A stretch of DNA of 64,000 bases from Thermogemmatispora carboxidivorans (GTDB lineage Bacteria; Chloroflexota; Ktedonobacteria; Ktedonobacterales; Ktedonobacteraceae), in NCBI RefSeq assembly GCF_000702505.1, contig NZ_JNIM01000001.1, forward strand, positions 4,874,327 through 4,938,326, written 5' to 3'. Under the pieces are notes generated by a model, which made no database searches, was not told the DNA's origin, and worked only from the letters and a program-made list of their open reading frames with translations. The position numbers were made by a program, and so were the translations under genes. This document shows positions 60,764 through 64,000 of the stretch, piece after piece. Positions within the stretch are counted from its first letter, which is position 1, and every line of letters starts with the position of its first letter.

Positions 60764-63700
60764 TCACTGATAGCGCAAGGCCTCGATCGGTGTGACCCGC
60801 CCCGCCTGCCAGGCCGGCAAGAGCGCCGCCACCAGCGAGGCCACTAGAGCCAGGCCGATGATGAAGGCCAGCTGGCCCCAGGGAATGACAAAGACCAGGC
60901 CGGTCTGATAGCGCTCAAAGAAATTGGCGGCGAACAGATTGCTCGCTAGCAGCAAACCCAGCACCAGGCCGATCAAGCTGCCGAGCACCGCCACCAGGAC
61001 GGACTCCCCCAGGAAGGCCATCCTGATCAAACGACGGCTGCACCCGAGCGCGCGCAGCATCCCAATCTGTTGGCGCCGCTCAATCACAGCGCGCGTACCC
61101 GTAATGGCCAGGGCCGCTACCCCTAGCAGGAGCGCCAGCCCGACAATGCCGATCATGATATCGCTGAGCAGGATGCGCGGCCCACGCACTTCCCAGATGG
61201 CATCTTCCAAAACGGTCGTCTCCAGACCCTCATCGAGAAAGGCCGAGCCAAGCTGCAAGGCCAGCGCTCGCTTATCCTGACCTGGTGCCACCTTAAAGTA
61301 GTAAGCCTGGACCTCGGGATTGTTCGGGTCGGGCGCAATCGAACCATAGAGCCGCTGCGAGATGTAGAGTCCGAAATGATCTCCGTTGCTGTTATCAACC
61401 ACACCAATAATGGTGAGCTTGGCGACCGAGGCATTGAGCAAGGCAGAAAGATCATCGCCCCCCGGCGAGCGCGTCACCCAGAGGCTTTGCGGCGCGAAGC
61501 TCGTCTCTCCCAGGGAGATCCCACTGAGAGCAAAGGTATAGTAGGGATCAAGACCGGGCGGCGTGAGCGGTACCCCGGCCTCACTGGCCGTCGGCGCCGA
61601 GGGATCATAGACCCCTGGCGAACCGCGGGCACCCAGACTGGCCGCCAGGGCGCTGCTGTCAATCAAGGCGTAGTTCGGATGCTCTTGCAGCGCCTGCCAG
61701 ACAGCAGCATCACTGCTGAAGCCGCGCGCGCGCGCCACCAAATGCAAACCATAGCCCTGGAGAAAGCCCCCACTGATCACCTGAGCCGGATAGAGCCGCC
61801 AGGCCGGCTGAGAGGCCGTCGGCTGGATCACCCCCACCAGTGTCGTGGTTCGCACTCCGATGGCGCTGAAAGCCCCAGGATCAATGCCGTGCCGGGCCAG
61901 CATAGCTCGCAATTGCTCATCAGGGGCCTCTTTTCCCTGGCTGGATAGCAAGGGCCGAAAGTAGGGAACAGCCTGAATGTCGTAGCCTCCAGTCTGGAGA
62001 TTAATGTCGGTGTAGCTGTGCTGCATGGCCGCCGTGATCACGGTCATCACGGTCAAAGCAAAAACAACCAGACTGAACATCGTCACGCTCAGCCCCATAC
62101 GAAAGCGATAGTGCAGCGGATAGGAGGCCATCAGACGAGCCAGCAGATGCAGACGTGGGCGCACACGCGAGAGCGCTAGCAGCGGCCTGACCAGCAGCTC
62201 GCCGTTGGCAACAAGGGCCCAGACGATCCCCAACGTCATCATGAAACCAGCCAGAAAGAAGACTTCGATGCTGGAGCGAAAACGCACCAGGCCCAACGAG
62301 GCGAAGAGATCGAAGGGAACAGCCCAGTAGGCACAGATGAGCAGGCCAGCAATGGCCGGCACCAGCCGCTCGCCGAGACGACGAACCTGCGGCTTGTATC
62401 TGGCAGGACTGAGGGCCAAAACGCCAGTCTTCAGGAACAGGCAACCACCAATGACCAGGAGCGAGAGGCCCAGGGAGAAAGGAGCTACCAGGCGCTCCGT
62501 CAAACCATAGGAGAGCAGCCCGAGGCCCACCAGCAGCGGAAGCAGACCCGCGAGGACCAAGGCCCTCCCGCTCTCGATAAGCAGCTCGCTGAGATAGCTG
62601 AGCAGGCGACGACTGCGCTGACGCAGAGCCTTCACCACTAACCCAAGTAGCCCCCTCAGCTCCGCCAGGGTGAGCGATCGCCGCTCCGGCTCCGGTAGAT
62701 TGCGCAGAGCCTCCACTACAGTCATGCGACTCACTAACCAGGCAGAGACCGTCACAGCGCAGAAGGTGAAGATGGCCCCAAGACAGTAGGCAATGAGCAG
62801 GCTGCGCGGCTGAAAGGTCAGCTTGAGCGGGAAGTCAAAGCGCTCCAGCACCGGCCCGAGCAGCAGCACTAACAAGGCCCCAATGGCCACACCGAGCGCC
62901 AAGCCGATGAAGGAGGCCAGCAAATCGTAGAGCGCCCCCTCGAAGAGAAAGGTCAAGACCAGATGACGACGCAGCACACCGACAGCCCGCGCCATGCCCA
63001 TCTCAACCCGCCGTTCCGCTGCGAGCAGCACGAAGATGAGAAAGATGAGCAGCATCCCAATAGCCACAATAAAGAGGGCGAACAGAACGAAGATGCGCGA
63101 GAAAATGTCTTGCGCCTTCTCCGAATTCAGAATAGCGAGCTTCTTGACCTCAATGACGTGGACGTTGCGCGGGATGAGCCGCTCTAGCTTCTCTTCAACG
63201 CGATCGGAGATGGCAATGCTATCGGGTCCATCGCTACCGTGATTAGCGACAAAGATTTGCGTGATGGCGTTGCCGCACTGCTCGATCCGGCGGAAGAGCT
63301 GAACCTGACTGACGATAAAAGGGGTCTCGCCTATCATGCCGCTGCTATCGGCAATAGCGCGCACACGCACCTCATAGCGCTGCCCTGGCCAGCGCTGCGA
63401 GTAGAGATAGAGGCGATCGCCCGCATGAGCGTTTAAAAGCTGCGCCAGCGTCCGATTCAAATAGACCTCGTTGCGACCCAGCGAGGCGAGATGTAAACGG
63501 CCCTTGCCATCCTCAGCCACAATACCCCCAAACCCATCCTCGCTACCCGGCAGAGCAGCCAGAGCCGTTACAGCCGAGCGCACCTGACGCGAGGTCTGGT
63601 CGGCCACCAGCAGGCCATGTTCCATGATGGCCGCCCCCAGAGCTGCAATGTCAGGGTCGCCACGCAGCCGCATCCGCAAGCGATAATAGACGGCCTCGTC

Positions 63701-64000
63701 GAAGAAGCCCAGATCGCCAGAGCCACCCTCGATCGCCTCATCAACGTTGCCCACATTGTAGGTCGCTACACTGCGCACCGCGCCCGTCATGACATCACCG
63801 GTTGCCAGGGCGCTAGAGAGCAGCGTAGTCGATAGCATGAGCGCGAAGATGATCAGCATCATCTGCGTGCGCCGCCGCGGGATGTTGCGCACACCAATCT
63901 TAAAAAAAAGCCGATTGCCCAGCGCCAGTACCAGAACCAGCGCCACAATCGCCGAGGTGATGGTCAGCAGGATGGTGCTGAGCGTATCAAGTGGGATGCC
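60764..64000 (-). CDS. FtsX-like ABC transporter permease (runs off right edge)
   Basis: At least 1078 residues; the frame is still open at base 64000, where it reads GIPLDTLSTILLTITSAI, so the GTG at 63946 is not the start. This is a large permease of the FtsX/MacB-like family: transmembrane helices flank two FtsX core domains. One core domain has RIFVLFALFIVAIGMLLIFL and a 'LLAAERRVEMGMARAVGVLR' loop. The other is the C-terminal one (LLLGVAALAITGTRAVIERR then QQIGMLRALGCSRRLIRMAF), ending VTPIEALRYQ, as in such permeases. Long extracytoplasmic regions lie between. Partners should be an ABC ATPase (LolD/MacB-type) encoded beyond the edge. Likely roles are lipoprotein, lipid or peptide handling at the membrane; the substrate cannot be told. 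Confidence 0.9.
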   Translation of the reverse strand, partial: GIPLDTLSTILLTITSAIVALVLVLALGNRLFFKIGVRNIPRRRTQMMLIIFALMLSTTLLSSALATGDVMTGAVRSVATYNVGNVDEAIEGGSGDLGFFDEAVYYRLRMRLRGDPDIAALGAAIMEHGLLVADQTSRQVRSAVTALAALPGSEDGFGGIVAEDGKGRLHLASLGRNEVYLNRTLAQLLNAHAGDRLYLYSQRWPGQRYEVRVRAIADSSGMIGETPFIVSQVQLFRRIEQCGNAITQIFVANHGSDGPDSIAISDRVEEKLERLIPRNVHVIEVKKLAILNSEKAQDIFSRIFVLFALFIVAIGMLLIFLIFVLLAAERRVEMGMARAVGVLRRHLVLTFLFEGALYDLLASFIGLALGVAIGALLVLLLGPVLERFDFPLKLTFQPRSLLIAYCLGAIFTFCAVTVSAWLVSRMTVVEALRNLPEPERRSLTLAELRGLLGLVVKALRQRSRRLLSYLSELLIESGRALVLAGLLPLLVGLGLLSYGLTERLVAPFSLGLSLLVIGGCLFLKTGVLALSPARYKPQVRRLGERLVPAIAGLLICAYWAVPFDLFASLGLVRFRSSIEVFFLAGFMMTLGIVWALVANGELLVRPLLALSRVRPRLHLLARLMASYPLHYRFRMGLSVTMFSLVVFALTVMTVITAAMQHSYTDINLQTGGYDIQAVPYFRPLLSSQGKEAPDEQLRAMLARHGIDPGAFSAIGVRTTTLVGVIQPTASQPAWRLYPAQVISGGFLQGYGLHLVARARGFSSDAAVWQALQEHPNYALIDSSALAASLGARGSPGVYDPSAPTASEAGVPLTPPGLDPYYTFALSGISLGETSFAPQSLWVTRSPGGDDLSALLNASVAKLTIIGVVDNSNGDHFGLYISQRLYGSIAPDPNNPEVQAYYFKVAPGQDKRALALQLGSAFLDEGLETTVLEDAIWEVRGPRILLSDIMIGIVGLALLLGVAALAITGTRAVIERRQQIGMLRALGCSRRLIRMAFLGESVLVAVLGSLIGLVLGLLLASNLFAANFFERYQTGLVFVIPWGQLAFIIGLALVASLVAALLPAWQAGRVTPIEALRYQ

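Noticed and set aside
60764-63946. Complete permease gene starting at 63946
   Set aside because: The frame is open to the right edge with typical family sequence (LDTLSTILLTIT) upstream of that GTG; the gene is truncated by the window.

Overview
The window is GC-rich, densely coded bacterial DNA. I infer a member of the Chloroflexota, most likely of the Ktedonobacteria / Thermogemmatispora type. The grounds are the mix of very large helix-turn-helix STAND regulators (NB-ARC with WD40 or TPR sensors), TIR_2-type proteins, FtsX-type transporters, kinases with Pro/Thr-rich stalks and BACON-like ectodomains, an S53 peptidase and a family-B DNA polymerase. This is inferred from protein content; there is no rRNA gene to confirm it, and I see no tRNA, CRISPR array or insertion sequence.

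Layout. 1-9.1 kb: the start of a sigma-factor-like gene running off the left edge; a HTH/NB-ARC/14-blade WD40 regulator; an acyl-CoA ligase with a clear promoter; a membrane-anchored extracytoplasmic protein; a TIR-ATPase-TIR protein. 9.7-20 kb: ten tandem class I methyltransferase genes, all beginning MPWW, plus the 3' remnant of an eleventh. Their SAM-binding front halves are almost identical and their rear halves differ. 20-22 kb: a gene-poor stretch ending in a tiny secreted-peptide gene that converges on a HTH/NB-ARC/TPR regulator (22.1-24.8 kb). 25-29.9 kb: small genes (free-standing winged helix, NUDIX, lipoprotein, sigma-like protein, DUF488).

29.9-41.5 kb is mainly metabolic: FGGY kinase, orphan CoxL-like molybdenum hydroxylase, a two-subunit ThDP decarboxylase, SDR oxidoreductase, PlsC-like acyltransferase, acyl-CoA dehydrogenase and dienelactone hydrolase. 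41.8-46.1 kb: a HTH-TPR regulator and the family-B DNA polymerase. 46.5-64 kb is mostly cell-surface: a membrane-anchored secreted protein, a zinc-ribbon protein, a phospholipase D-like protein, an S53 peptidase, an MFS exporter, a divergent pair formed by a BACON-repeat membrane protein and a predicted pseudokinase with a related ectodomain, and an FtsX-like permease running off the right edge.

The most unusual content is the methyltransferase array with its mosaic signature, the convergent micropeptide/TPR-regulator pair, the TIR-ATPase-TIR protein in which only one TIR keeps a plausible catalytic glutamate, and the membrane pseudokinase with its coupled small upstream ORF. All functional links beyond domain recognition are inference from the sequence alone.
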